DNA of 64,000 nt from Branchiostoma floridae (lineage: Eukaryota > Chordata > Leptocardii > Amphioxiformes > Branchiostomatidae). The notes beneath the pieces were generated by a model. The model made no database searches. It was not told the DNA's origin and saw only the letters and a list, made by a program, of their open reading frames with translations. The stretch is taken from assembly GCF_000003815.2 (NCBI RefSeq), contig NC_049982.1, positions 30,406,401 through 30,470,400 of the forward strand, given 5' to 3'. Below are positions 23,186 to 34,128 of this stretch, in pieces (positions within the stretch are counted from its first letter, which is position 1; the number at the start of each line of letters is the position of its first letter). The position numbers and the translations under genes were made by a program.

Positions 23186-23500
23186 GATCACTGTGCATTT
23201 TGCACATACCAGACTCAATCGTGCCACTGAGCACTGCATTTTGCACACACCAGACCAATTGTGCCACTGAGCACTGTGCATTTTGCACACACCAGACCTA
23301 TCGTGCCATTGAGCACTGTGCATTTTGCACACACCAGACCTATCGTGCCATTGAGCACTGTGCATTTTGCACACACCAGACCAATCGTGCCATTGAGCAC
23401 TGTGCATTTTGCACACACCAGACCAATCGTGCCATTGAGCACTGTGCATTTTGCACACACCAGACTCAATCGTGCCACTGAGCACTGTGCATTGTGCAAA
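23186..23500. repeat. 42-bp minisatellite, about 7.5 copies
   Basis: Each unit contains GAGCACTGTGCATTTTGCAC, ACACCAGACC and TCGTGCCA. TGTGCA-TTT-TGCACA can form a small hairpin in every unit. The period is a multiple of three, so several frames stay open on both strands. It ends about 35 bp before the start codon of the C76-like ORF. Confidence 0.95.
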
Positions 23501-23534
23501 TAAAGTCAAGCAAAGAACACATATATTGTGAACA

Positions 23535-24692
23535 ATGTGTGAATCTATTTTATCGGGAAAATACCACCAAGGTGACATCATTTTCAGTGGAGATAATAGA
23601 GGCAAACAATGCACTGCAAATGCTTTAATGGCAGTTGTTAACCACAGTACTTGCAGACAAGCAATTACCTGGACAAGTACAGACCTTGATGGTGTACTTT
23701 TTCAAGGAGATGCACTATACACCTACATAAAACCATCACTAAGATCTGGTGTGGAGTTCCTCTCCGTTGATGATATTCCAGACTATTTGCAACTTTACAA
23801 CAATACTGTACGTGTATCAATAAAAGAGTCTTACACTGGAGACATATTTGCCACAGAAGCAGTCTATCCTTATTACACCTTAAAGAAAGCCCTAGAAGCA
23901 GCATTTGCTGAATCCAACACTTGTCTTTTCATAACAGCACATGGAATAACTGGTTCAACAGTAGCATTGTTGCACGCTGATAACAAGTATTTTGTTTATG
24001 ACTCACATGCCAGAAGTCCCATAACAGCATTGCCAGATAGCCATGGCACTTCTACTTTAAGCATGCACAGTTCAAACAGCAATCTAGTTTCATTCTTGCA
24101 ACAACTTAACTGGAACACAACATGCAATTTTGAGGTTGTCCCAGTACAAGCAGAAAATGTTTTCTTATCAGTTGAACCTACTGGTATACACATTATCAAT
24201 CTGACTAGCAATGTTTCTTCTATGATTGAGTCAGAAAACTGCTTTCAAGTTCAACAACAACACACATACACCTTGGTTAAACCAGAGTTTGTATCTACGA
24301 AAGAGAACCTACAACAACCAAACACAGCATTTCCATTTGCACCACATTGTAACCAAAGTACTGGGAAAAACATTGTGCCATGCACCACAAGCAAACATCC
24401 AAGTGCTATGCCAGAGAACAGGAATGAAGGCCTCTTGAATCAATTAGTAATGTCACCAAATGCAGCATCAAATTTAAATGATAAAAAAGTGCAAGGTCTT
24501 GCAATCCAAAGCGCAATATGCAAGGACAAACAAGAAAAACAAACCTATCAACAGAAGACAGAGAGTCTTGCAGAACAAAGAACATCATACAAAGCAAAGA
24601 AAGCAAATGAGACCTGTGAGCAAAAAGCAGCACAGCAAAGAGCATCATATAAAGCGAACAAAGGTTTCCAGCCAACTTCCCATAGATTTTAG
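23535..24692 (+). CDS. Transposon-encoded protein with a C76-like (OTU-fold-type) cysteine-protease domain, C-terminally truncated
   Basis: 385 aa from ATG 23535. The N-terminal ~215 residues match the C76-like deubiquitinase-type domain known from large eukaryotic transposons. QGDIIFSG is followed by RGKQCTANAL with the candidate nucleophile Cys26. YDSHARS follows, with Asp156 and His158 as the other candidate catalytic residues. After a linker, residues about 330-375 are charged and repetitive (EQRTSYKAKKANE, QQRASYKANK), the kind of region that precedes the Rep/helicase parts of Helitron-like proteins. Here the frame instead runs into the 149-bp shared tail and stops (KGFQPTSHRF). No Rep or helicase is present, so the copy is non-autonomous. 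The complete, stop-free protease domain is unusual for a dead fragment. Whether it is expressed is unknown. Confidence 0.75.
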   Translation: MCESILSGKYHQGDIIFSGDNRGKQCTANALMAVVNHSTCRQAITWTSTDLDGVLFQGDALYTYIKPSLRSGVEFLSVDDIPDYLQLYNNTVRVSIKESYTGDIFATEAVYPYYTLKKALEAAFAESNTCLFITAHGITGSTVALLHADNKYFVYDSHARSPITALPDSHGTSTLSMHSSNSNLVSFLQQLNWNTTCNFEVVPVQAENVFLSVEPTGIHIINLTSNVSSMIESENCFQVQQQHTYTLVKPEFVSTKENLQQPNTAFPFAPHCNQSTGKNIVPCTTSKHPSAMPENRNEGLLNQLVMSPNAASNLNDKKVQGLAIQSAICKDKQEKQTYQQKTESLAEQRTSYKAKKANETCEQKAAQQRASYKANKGFQPTSHRF

Positions 24693-24804
24693 ATATAAAC
24701 TTCTAGTTTAATAATGATGCACATTTTACTGGAACACAACATGAAATTTTGAGGTAGTCCTTCCAAATGCGCCCCGGCCAGCTTTTTTTAAAAGCTTTCT
24801 TGTT
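24656..24804 (+). repeat. Shared 149-bp element 3' tail, copy 2
   Basis: Identical by eye to 1357-1505. It supplies the last residues and the stop of the C76-like ORF, then the hairpin AGCTTTT-TTT-AAAAGCT and the element end. Confidence 0.8.
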
Positions 24805-24824
24805 AGGCTTCTGGTATTATTATC

Positions 24825-25036
24825 GCTAGTTCACCTTTATTCGCGGGGTAACCTATATCCGTTGTTTTATAAGGGGGGGGGGGGTCAAGTCGACAGACGG
24901 TAGTTTCAAACTGCGATACTTTGAAATATTGCACTTTGAGACCACCGTCCTTTGATACTTTGATACTAACATTTGATATCCTTAAACACCTTGTCTAAAG
25001 AAACGGTTACCCCGCAGATAAAGGTGAACTAGTGTT
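24825..25036. mobile_element. T1 element, copy b, abutting the promoter side of gene copy 3
   Basis: CGCTAGTTCACCTTTATTCG at the left and ATAAAGGTGAACTAGTGTTA at the right. The interior matches T1 and includes a run of about 13 G near 24868. It ends about 55 bp before the acceptor of the copy-3 coding exon. Confidence 0.8.
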
Positions 25037-25118
25037 AAGTCTGGCATCAGTTGATCGTTTATATGTTATTATGTATCTGAAGGATTCCAGAGGGACATCA
25101 GTGTGAACTCCCTTCACC

Positions 25119-27770
25119 ATGGGAAAGCTGTCGGTGACCACCAACGCCAAGGTGAAACCAGAGGACCTGCCTTCGGTGGAGAACCCCATCTCCACCGTAG
25201 AGCCGCTGCCTCCGAAGCCCGGGGCCACGCTGTCTCACTTCGTGGTGCCGCAGCCACCAACCGCGCCTCCGATGTACCGTCCACCGGTGAGTTTTTATTT
25301 TTATCTTTTTATTTACATGAAGTTCACCACAAAAGAAGGTTCATGGGGCCACTTATGCGTTTTGAGTTACAGTACTGGATTTTGAAGAAATGTTTCTGGA
25401 TGGATTTTGAAGAAGAGTTTTGGGCCCACAGGGAAGCAGTTCCGTGGAAGTTTGAATAGTTCATAGTGAAGAACTTTATTGCACATTTTTGCCACACCGG
25501 GCTAAGTACAGGCCACAACAAGACATGATCATGAGGTAAAGTTCATATGTAATTCAAAATAAAAACTACTCTATCGTTAGGTACATTAAACTTTAAGTTA
25601 TGGTGGAGATAAAAGAACAGATGTGTTTTATGATCGACTGCTCGTCGAGTTTCATTAGGAATATGATTTATTTTACAGAACTTAAATATATGAAATAGAG
25701 GAAAATATTTTGTACAAGCCTATACACTTCAATATTCTCTCTTCTCCATATAAACTACATTCTATTACAAAATGGCATTCTACCTCTATTCTATTTGAAT
25801 TACAATATGTGTACAGCCCTTTTTCCAGAGGTTTCAATATGTAGTCTGTGACAGCTGATCCTTAAATCTTCTTCTAATCCGCTCATATAGCATTTCTAAC
25901 AACTCAAAGAGAATGCCATCAAGTCCATTTTAACCCTCAAACACCCGAGTGGGGTCCATTTGGACCCCAGGCGTAAATTTTGAAGTACCATTTGAACATT
26001 TTTTATTTGACGAAAAAATCCTTCCGTGACTTTGTCAGCCAATATCTTCTATACCTTCTCCTAACTTTTTATGAAGATTGGTACAATACTGTGGAAGCTA
26101 TAAAGAAAGTTCGTGATCAGTCCGTCTGGGGTCCAAACGGACCCCAGCCAAAAATTGCAGGTTTTGAAACAAACTTTTGAGTCTAACTCCCTAACTACTT
26201 ATCCTATCACCACCAAACTTTCAGAGAGTAGTAAACATGTAAAACTAAATCCTCCTAAAAACTTCTGTGTCATCACAATTTAATATGACGACATTATGAC
26301 GTCATTTAGCTTAAAAGGGAGGCCATCTTGGATTTTGACTAATGACGTCATGAAATTAGCATAAATTATAAATTTTGAATCATTAAATAACATTAAACTT
26401 CATAGAATTTTATTGTTGTAAGAAAACAAGCATGATTTACCAAAAAAACCTTGTTTAAATTAAAATTGTAATTTTTTTGCAAAAATTTGCATGTCAGAAT
26501 TCCGTTGCCATGGCAACCCTAAATAATGATAAATTTATTCTATTGACAAAAATATTTTTCTAACAATATTTTGTAATATATTACTAAGTTTCATAGCTTA
26601 AGCACTAGCCGTTCATGAGTTATGCGACATAAAGCTTGCTGAGGACCTCAAAATTCCCCTCTCTGGTCAGAATGGGCTTAGTGCAAAACATTGTCCTTCT
26701 GATCTTTTGCATAAATTATGATAATGAGGTGGAATTATCAACACCTTAACATGTCAAAATATTCCTCTTACATTGAAGAAGCAATGTATGCACAAAGATC
26801 ACTGATAGTAATTGGAACTGACATGTTATGAACGGAACATTTTGGGGTCCGTTTGGACCCCACTCGGTCATTTTAGTCGCAAAAAAAGGTCGGGTGCTTG
26901 AGGGTTAATACTTAATCGATATGCCTTGTATTGCAGATCTAATGACACTTTTGTATTCCCATATTAGGTTCGCAAGAATGGCTGCTCCAAGAAGTGTAAG
27001 ATTGCGGCCGTGAGCTCCGTCGTCTTGATCCTGGCCGTGGCCCTGGTCGTCACCGGTGTGTTCTTCCTCCGTGCGCACCGGAGGGCCGAGAAACCTCCCT
27101 GTATGCGGTCCAGCCACGAACGCCATGCTAGCCACGAACGCCATGCCAGCCACGAGCGCCAAGAGGTATGTATAATTCCAAAGGAGGCATTGCATCCTTC
27201 CCAGCATGCATTGCAACACACATTCCACAGTACACATCCGAGATAAGAATCTACCATATACTACACGCAAGAATGTTTTATAGCGGTGCTGTCTATATCA
27301 AAATTACTTCAACCTTCAAGTTGCGTCTTTTTTAAGTTTTGTGGATTTTGTTGTCGTGGAGTTACGTTAATAAAGATTATACATTCTGCTTACAAGATAC
27401 ACAAAACAAACTTTAAGGTTACCCTAACGCCTGGGTGAGTTAACAAAATTTATGCGTTTGCTTGAGTGTAATTTTTTCAATTGCATTATTTAAGTCCTTT
27501 TCCATTGATGACAGTAATGCTGGTGCCATTTTTGGCAACGCTTCAGAGGCGAGTAGGGTAATGTTTGAACAAGTGGCTTCATTTGCATATTTTCAGGAGG
27601 ATGAGGAGGACTGTGACGAGGAGAAGAACGAGAAGTGGTATGATTGGCTGGAGAACTGCATGAACCAGTGGTTCAACAAACAGCCTGACGAAGAGGGCGG
27701 CGATTCCGGGGAGGGGACTTCCGGGGAGGATGACCCACCACCCGGCCGCCCACGACCGCCCAAGCCGTGA
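25119..27770 (+). CDS. Novel single-pass membrane protein, family copy 3 (three exons, 179 aa)
   Basis: Exons: 25119-25286, 26968-27165, 27597-27770; introns phase 0. The acceptor at 25090 and the 28-nt leader (ending CCCTTCACC-ATGG) are nearly the same as in copy 1. Exon 1 encodes MGKLSVTTNA followed by a Pro-rich stretch with HFVVPQPPTAPP. Exon 2 encodes VRKNGCSKKCK (the CxxxC basic patch), a hydrophobic segment (about residues 67-90, AAVSSVVLILAVALVV) and three SHER-type repeats. Exon 3 encodes EDEEDCDEEK, then a Trp-rich amphipathic stretch (KWYDWLENCMNQWF), an acidic Gly/Ser run and a Pro/Arg-rich end (PPPGRPRPPKP) of the SH3-ligand type. Copy 4 shares the Trp-rich stretch, so copies 3 and 4 look closest. 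Family and function are unknown. Confidence 0.78.
25934..26904. mobile_element. piggyBac-type non-autonomous element in intron 1 of copy 3
   Basis: Ends CCCTCAAACACCCGA and TCGGGTGCTTGAGGG are complementary with one mismatch and are flanked by TTAA on both sides (25930-25933, 26905-26908), the piggyBac target. Subterminal palindromes GGGGTCC(A/G)TTTGGACCCC occur at both ends. No transposase frame. Confidence 0.85.
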
Positions 27771-28768
27771 GGACCTCGCGAGTTGGTGGTAAAGGGCAAA
27801 TATCACAGTTACTGCTGGCCATAGAAGACTGAAAAATACATGGAATCTTATAGATATCTATCCTATAAAAAAGGCACAGGGGCCTACTGGATGAAAATGG
27901 AAAGGGCGAAGGGATCGACCATATCAATCTCGTATAACAGCTGAAAGTCCTAAACAAAGCCGACCTTTGACCCTGAATTTCTGTCATATCTATCCGCGCT
28001 GTGAATATATATCAGATCAAACTACTCAGACATATCCTTGCGTAAAACATAAAACTGGTGAACTAATCGAATTATAACCGAATTCGGAAATTTTATGTAA
28101 CCTTTGAAAGGCTCCGAATTGGACAAAAATATTGCAAAGCAAAGCTATAACTGTGTTGTCAGCCTTTAACCCCCTGACCCAATCTGAGGTTTTAAAGTGG
28201 ACTACACCGGCTAAATGCTGTCGAACATTGTTTGCTCATCAGATTTGAGATGCTGCATTTTTTTTAGCTTTGCATGTTCAGTGTGCATGTTTTAGCACTT
28301 TTTCACGAGCCACACTCGGAATTGATGTTTGTACTATATACTCTGTTTTTGCTGTTGCTTTCAAAAGTCATTGTACTTAATGATTTACTTGAATTGAATA
28401 GAGAACTATATATTTAGATGATAGATAACAAATCATATGACATACATTCAATGAAAATATCGCAAAGCTATTATTATAGTTTCATTTATACGCCATGATA
28501 ATCATATATTTTTTTACATTGTGGTCACTTGCATTCATTGTTTTTCTACCTACGATAATTAGGCGTAATTTCTTTCAAATTTTGGATGGCTTACAATTCA
28601 TGCTTGTTTGCAAACTTGCAGATTGTGTAATCCTTCTTGTAATACTATGCATTTATGATGTCCTGCTTTGCTTATGTATTGACGGTCATTTGGGTGCATT
28701 CACGTACACATTTGCATGCTATCACGTTTCCTTAAAAAACACAACAATGTTATCACATGGTATCTAGT
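27771..28768. other. Downstream spacer of copy 3
   Basis: AT-rich; presumably 3' UTR of copy 3, then nothing recognisable up to the gap. Confidence 0.3.
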
Positions 28769-29056
28769 NNNNNNNNNNNNNNNNNNNNNNNNNNNNNNNN
28801 NNNNNNNNNNNNNNNNNNNNNNNNNNNNNNNNNNNNNNNNNNNNNNNNNNNNNNNNNNNNNNNNNNNNNNNNNNNNNNNNNNNNNNNNNNNNNNNNNNNN
28901 NNNNNNNNNNNNNNNNNNNNNNNNNNNNNNNNNNNNNNNNNNNNNNNNNNNNNNNNNNNNNNNNNNNNNNNNNNNNNNNNNNNNNNNNNNNNNNNNNNNN
29001 NNNNNNNNNNNNNNNNNNNNNNNNNNNNNNNNNNNNNNNNNNNNNNNNNNNNNNNN
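28769..29056. other. Assembly gap (288 N)
   Basis: Run of N; the true length is unknown. Confidence 1.
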
Positions 29057-29289
29057 CATGGATTTTTGTGCAATTAAGGCACTGGTACTTTTTACCTTTG
29101 TGTAATTTAATTTTGACTTATGAAAAGGTGAATGCTTGCTTATTATGGTTGTATCAAATATTAGATAATCGGGCTTTGCACTAAGGCAGGTGTGTATTTT
29201 TACCTGTTTTTTCATTTACTATACTTTAGTATATAAAAAGATACTGCTTCTACGTTGAATGCAATAATTAAGGGTTAATGACCCTTCCC

Positions 29290-29430
29290 GAGGTGTATAT
29301 GGTGTCATAACGCCTGGTCCTTTGCTATAACCGCCGAATAAAACCACCGAGTGAGCGAAGCGAACGAGGTGGTTTTATGAGGTGGTTATAGCAAAGGACC
29401 AGGCGTTATGACACCATATATACCGAGGAA
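29290..29430. repeat. Long near-perfect foldback
   Basis: Arms include GGTGTCATAACGCCTGGTCC and GGACCAGGCGTTATGACACC. The loop holds a second stem around GAGTGAGCGAAGCGAACGAG. Arms total about 50-60 bp each. Confidence 0.85.
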
Positions 29431-29620
29431 AAGGCGGGTCATTAACCCTATTATCATATAGCCTACCCACACTGACCCATTTAAGAGTAGAGTAGAGTAG
29501 AGTTTCCGGTTGGGTAGGAGCGACAAATTCCTTTATAAAGCATACATCTTTTATTCAGTACATAAATTTGAACAGTGAATTTGAACAACATAAAACTTGT
29601 ACGTGAAATGTATTTCTGTT

Positions 29621-29842
29621 TCAAGTCTTGAAATAAGAACAAAGTCGATTCATTATGTTACAAACTGTTGCACGCTCCGTATTTCTCCACTCGCCCATTC
29701 TCCAGTTTGTCGAGTTCGTTCGTATCAGGCGGTAAATCTCTGCCAGCTTTCCTGAGGCATTCCGGGATCCCTGTGCTTCATAGCTCTTGAGAATCTCGTT
29801 CACTACGAACCCAGACACGTCTTCTCCGAAGAAAGGTAGCAT
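29621..29842 (-). CDS. Small minus-strand open frame with poly(A) signal, possible Harbinger-like transposase relic
   Basis: ATG 29842 gives 73 aa (MLPFFGEDVSGFVVNEILKS at the start), and AATAAA follows on the minus strand near 29553. A second frame starts about 17 bp upstream and reads MALEDQNATFLRRRRVWVRS before a stop. RRRRVWVR resembles the N-terminal region of PIF/Harbinger transposases, and the two frames could be one coding region split by an indel. Three CCAAT boxes on the same strand lie 300-450 bp upstream. Either a decayed transposase start or an unrelated small gene. Confidence 0.3.
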   Translation of the reverse strand: MLPFFGEDVSGFVVNEILKSYEAQGSRNASGKLAEIYRLIRTNSTNWRMGEWRNTERATVCNIMNRLCSYFKT

Positions 29843-30147
29843 TTTGGTCCTCCAGCGCCATTACCGCTACTCAATGGCGAACCGTGGTGTTATTGTCGTC
29901 TGGACTTAATGGGCGGGGGTGCAAATAATTTTATTTTCCATTCGCAGTTTAAATTGGACATGACTTGAAATAGATTTTATTGTCTTAAATATTATAGGTA
30001 ATTCAATGTTGTTTTAAGACGGCAAATGTTTTCTTTGAACAAAGAAACACGCACTACCGATGTTAATAGAGGGAGCCATCCCCCCTGCCATGAATGTACT
30101 TATTCCCCTATCTTGGCAGATGGACGATTCCTCGATATCTCATTCTG

Positions 30148-30288
30148 ATTGGCCAGCGTCCTGTTTGTCTGTCCTTCTGATTGGTTCAAACTTTCAAAAG
30201 TCATTAATGCACACGTGCAATAATAAAAACATTTAATGCACGGATGTTACGGCGTCATAACCAGCATGAAATGGGGCCTTCTGATTGG
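30148..30288 (-). promoter_or_regulatory. Three CCAAT boxes on the minus strand
   Basis: TGATTGG occurs at about 30146, 30178 and 30282 (ATTGG at 30148-30152, 30180-30184, 30284-30288), upstream of the minus-strand frame at 29842. Confidence 0.35.
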
Positions 30289-30576
30289 CCCACGTCCCCT
30301 GGCTATATGATAATATGCAATGAGATTCTTTCTCACCGAAAAAAAAAGCATAGCTGTTCAGGTCGCGAATACTAGTGTAAAGCTGTTATTAAAGGCACCC
30401 AGAGCAGTTTTAAGTGCATTAAAATGGAAAATATTCTGGATGAGACAATCGGTACGATATTGACATTTATTTCACCATACTAGCACATTTGTATCATTAT
30501 TTTGTAGTTTCAGCGTTTAAAAGAACGCACAAACATGTCGCAAACTGGCCCTTTGATTTATTACGCCCCTCAATAA

Positions 30577-30804
30577 ATCAGCACAGGATCGAGCGGATTG
30601 AGCCACTAACGGTTTCCCGTCGGTACTTTTCGGAGATTTCGATTTCAACAATCAACTCTCTCAATTTTGTTGCCGTAAGCCTATCATACGATCGCACACT
30701 AAAATCATCTTTGTAATACTCATGGATCTGTCGTACAAAATTCGGTTGGCTTGTAACGGAAAATTCGGTCTTAGATCTCTGTCTGTGGTCGGTTCTCTTA
30801 TTTT
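30577..30804 (-). CDS. Possible minus-strand terminal exon, product unrecognised
   Basis: On the minus strand about 75 codons are open from a possible acceptor (CTGAAAAG, near 30805) to a TGA at 30577, without an ATG. The translation has a protein-like pattern, including QIHEYYKDDF and LRELIVEIEISEKYRRE. An AATAAA follows about 20 bp beyond the stop. No family is recognised; it may belong to a transposable element. Confidence 0.3.
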
Positions 30805-31179
30805 CTTTTCAGAATTTGAAAAATTCCTAGACATCGTAAGACAAACTTACCAGGATCCTATGACAAATCGAATGTGACCGAGTCGTTAACGTTGTGTAAT
30901 TTCATACACCTGGTCCATATATTGAGTTAGAATGTAATTTGTGTTTAACACATTCGACGCCATACTCGATTTTCCACAACATACACAACATAATTACATA
31001 GACAGTCAGTACAAAGGCACTTTCCCAGGCATACAAGTGTGAACTAGAAAGGCCGACATTTGCTTGAGAGCAAATACAGCATATTTCAGCCATCTCCCTC
31101 ATGCAACAATAGGCCTTGAGGTCGTTGACCCCTTTGGCCATTCAAAAATGACCAAAAAACCCCTAAACATATCATTTTA

Positions 31180-31970
31180 AAGTGGTCCATGCCAAAAAAT
31201 ATACATGGGTCATTTGAATAAATATCTAGAGCACCCCTTTACCAATTTACGGGTCATTAGGTTGTAAATCGAGGGAACAGGAGCCAAAAATGTCAAAATT
31301 TTGTCAAAAAATGGCCATAAAATCGCAAAATTAAGCATTTGTTGTACCGTATGGGAAAACTTTTATTGAATTTATGTGCACATAATTGAAGGTCACTTTT
31401 ATACCAAATTTCAGATCATTTGGTTGTAAAACGAGGCTACAGGAGCCAAAAATGTCCTTTTTTGGTCAAAAAATGGCCAAAAACCGCAAAATTAAGTATT
31501 TTGTTGTACCGTATGGGAAAACTTTTATTGAATTTATGTGCACATAATTGAAGGGCACTTTTATACCAAATTTCAGATCATTTGGTTGTAAAACGAGGCT
31601 ACAGGAGCCAAAAATGTCCTTTTTTGGTCAAAAAATCGCAAAATTAAGCATTTTGTTGTACCGTATGGGAAAAGTTTTATTGAATTTATGTGCACATAAT
31701 TGAAGAGCACTTTTATACCAAATTTCAGATCATTTGGTTGTAAAACGAGGCTACAGGGGCCAAAAATGTCCTTTTTTGGTCAAAAAATGGCCAAAAATCG
31801 CAAAATTAAGCATTTTGTTGTACCGTTTGCCAAAACTGTTATTGAATCTAGGTGAGCATATGATCAAGGCACCTCTGTATCAAATTTCATGTCATTCGGC
31901 TGTAATACCAGGGTACAGGAGCCCGAAATATACATAAAAATTGACAATAACCTCAATAAAATCATTTTAA
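31180..31970. repeat. About 160-bp tandem array, four to five units
   Basis: The block CGCAAAATTAAG..TTGTTGTACCGT recurs with anchors at 31327, 31488, 31640 and 31802 (spacings 161, 152, 162). Units also share CAAATTTCAGATCATTTGGT and ACGAGGCTACAGG. It runs into a GAAA microsatellite at about 32094-32112, which suggests a retroelement 3' end. Confidence 0.85.
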
Positions 31971-32169
31971 AGGCAGATATGAAAAAAATGAAAAAAACAC
32001 CTGAGGGTATTGGCTTACTCTACCTTTGTGCCAAATTTCAAGTCAATCGGTTAAAAAATGGCGGAGTTGATTCGATTTGAAGATTTGACAGGAGAAAGAA
32101 AGAAAGAAAGAAACATTACGAATACAATATATTTCACCATACCTATGGTATGGCTGAAATATAACAATA

Positions 32170-32333
32170 CCCTAACCAACTCCGAGAGGACGAACAATGG
32201 TACCAGTCACGCGATATACCCATTCCACAGACAGAGAAGATTAGAAAGGTTTCAAGGTGTTCACGTCTCTTCCGCAGCAGTCTGCAGAGGGGACTTCCTT
32301 CGAGGAACACGGTCGCAAGACAAGACAAGACCA
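32170..32333 (+). other. Possible untranslated exon upstream of gene copy 4
   Basis: GC-richer than its surroundings and ends CAAGACCAG-GTAAGA, a good donor. It lies 2.3 kb before the copy-4 coding exon, which needs an upstream leader exon. No direct evidence joins them. Confidence 0.25.
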
Positions 32334-32815
32334 GGTAAGAAAGAGAATGACAATCATTTTAAAGGTGTAGCTAAAATACACTTGCATGTATCGGTAAAGA
32401 GTATAGTGTTTGCATGAAATGGTTTGAGACATTTTACACCAGCGATATGTGTGTATCCATTAAGATATAAGAAACTGTGTTTACGTTTGCCATATTTGTA
32501 TGCCGTCGTTAAACAATACACGCAGTTTATATTTTCTATCTTATTTCTGAAATAAGTTATTGTAATGTCAGTGAGTTGGGTTTATATCCGCATATATTTT
32601 TTATCAACAATGTTCGTAACTAATTTCAAGCAAAATCCGAGGACGAAATGAAAATGTTCTGTTACGTCACCCATGCAATTCATGTAGAAAATTCAACAAA
32701 CGTTTTTGGAGCAGAAACCATGTCAACTTGTGCTTTACATGTATATGACACATACTTGGGTATCATAGATTAGATGCCTATACTGGGTAACGGCTAATCT
32801 CAAAGCAGATCCTAC

Positions 32816-32952
32816 GGTGGGATAAGATAGTAAAATGACGTTATCATGCAGCCGGCCGAGGAGTATTAGTGGTCACCGAAGATACCCGGTGGTTTATGGA
32901 CATTCCTTGGTCGTCTACACTCCTTTGCCAGCTTTTACTATCTTATGCCACC
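32816..32952. repeat. Short TIR element
   Basis: GGTGGGATAAGATAGTAAAA at the left and its near-complement at the right; 137 bp. Confidence 0.65.
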
Positions 32953-33119
32953 GGTACATTTGTCTGGATATTAGATAATGGCATGGTAACCCATTGAAAA
33001 ATATCATAGCATAGAGAAGAAAACAGAATTCTAGAGACTACTTTTCGTTTGCAACGAATGCTTACAAGATCACGGTGTATGTAATCAATCACTTGATTTT
33101 TTTCTTATTAATCTAGCAA

Positions 33120-33331
33120 TACTGTAAATGCAGAAATGTTCGCGGTGGATTAATGTTCGCGGTTTTCGCGGTGACCACTTCACCGCGAATTTAAAACCAC
33201 CGCGAACATTTTTCTACTATGATATTATATTGCAGTCTATGGTGTTACCGCGAACTTAAATCCACCGCGAAAAGTCCTTTTTCCCGCTACCCCGAAATTA
33301 AATCCCCGCGAACTTAAAAACATTTACAGTA
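33120..33331. repeat. TIR element with TTCGCGG arms
   Basis: TACTGTAAATG..AATGTTCGCGG at the left mirrors CCGCGAACTTAAAAACATTT-ACAGTA at the right. Internal CCGCGAA motifs repeat several times. Confidence 0.75.
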
Positions 33332-34128
33332 TCATATGGCAATCGATTATACATATTGTATATTATGCATAACTAAAGTACAGAGGTAAACGTTTTCAAG
33401 ACCAGAGTTTTGCGCACGTAATATTATTGTAATAGAGGATTGGCGTTAAATTATTCATGAAGAAATTCCAAGAACCCGAAGTATTGTTCTGTGAATTGTG
33501 TGTATCACAATATTCTTTTGTGAGATACAACTGCAATGCTTTGAAAACCAAAATATTGGCCGACGTCGAAATGCACAGTGACAAGCTATACGAGTTCCTT
33601 GCTACAGATATACTAGTAGTTGGTTAACCTCGAAGGTAAAGACGAAATGGCTGTTGCTTGGCGACTCAGTAATTGCACTAGCAACAAACTGGTCAAACAG
33701 TCAATTGCAGTTTTTACAAAAATCGCAATGAGGCAGTTCTGCGCTGCGTATCTGCTGTCACATACTCATGATTCTGGATTTGAGACACATCCATCAAATC
33801 AATAGAGGCTAGCGTGAGGCTAGATAGAATTCTAAGCGAAAAATAATATCAAAATTCAAATAATGGATATTCTAGTAATATGATAGGATGTAACACTGAA
33901 GCTTGCTATAACTATACAAATGACTAAAATTCTGCTAAAAAGGAACATGTACTGTTTTACATATAAGGAATGTCAAAGTCGTGACGATTAGGCCTAGGAA
34001 AATGTTTTGTTTTCAGGTATCCGACCGCTTATAGGAAAAACCTGACGAGAGATGTTAAAAATATCAGTTATACTTTGCTGAATTATATTATTTGGATTAC
34101 TACGGGAAAAGCTAAAGATTAAAAACCC
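33332..34128. other. AT-rich spacer
   Basis: Nothing recognisable. Confidence 0.3.

Noticed and set aside
23186-23500. CRISPR-like regular repeats
   Set aside because: Repeats are head-to-tail without unique spacers, and the genome is eukaryotic; a minisatellite.
23156-23614. Repetitive minus-strand frame (152 aa)
   Set aside because: Artefact of the 42-bp minisatellite, open in several frames because the unit is a multiple of three.
28700-29215. Long open frames across 28769-29056
   Set aside because: They run through N and have no meaning.
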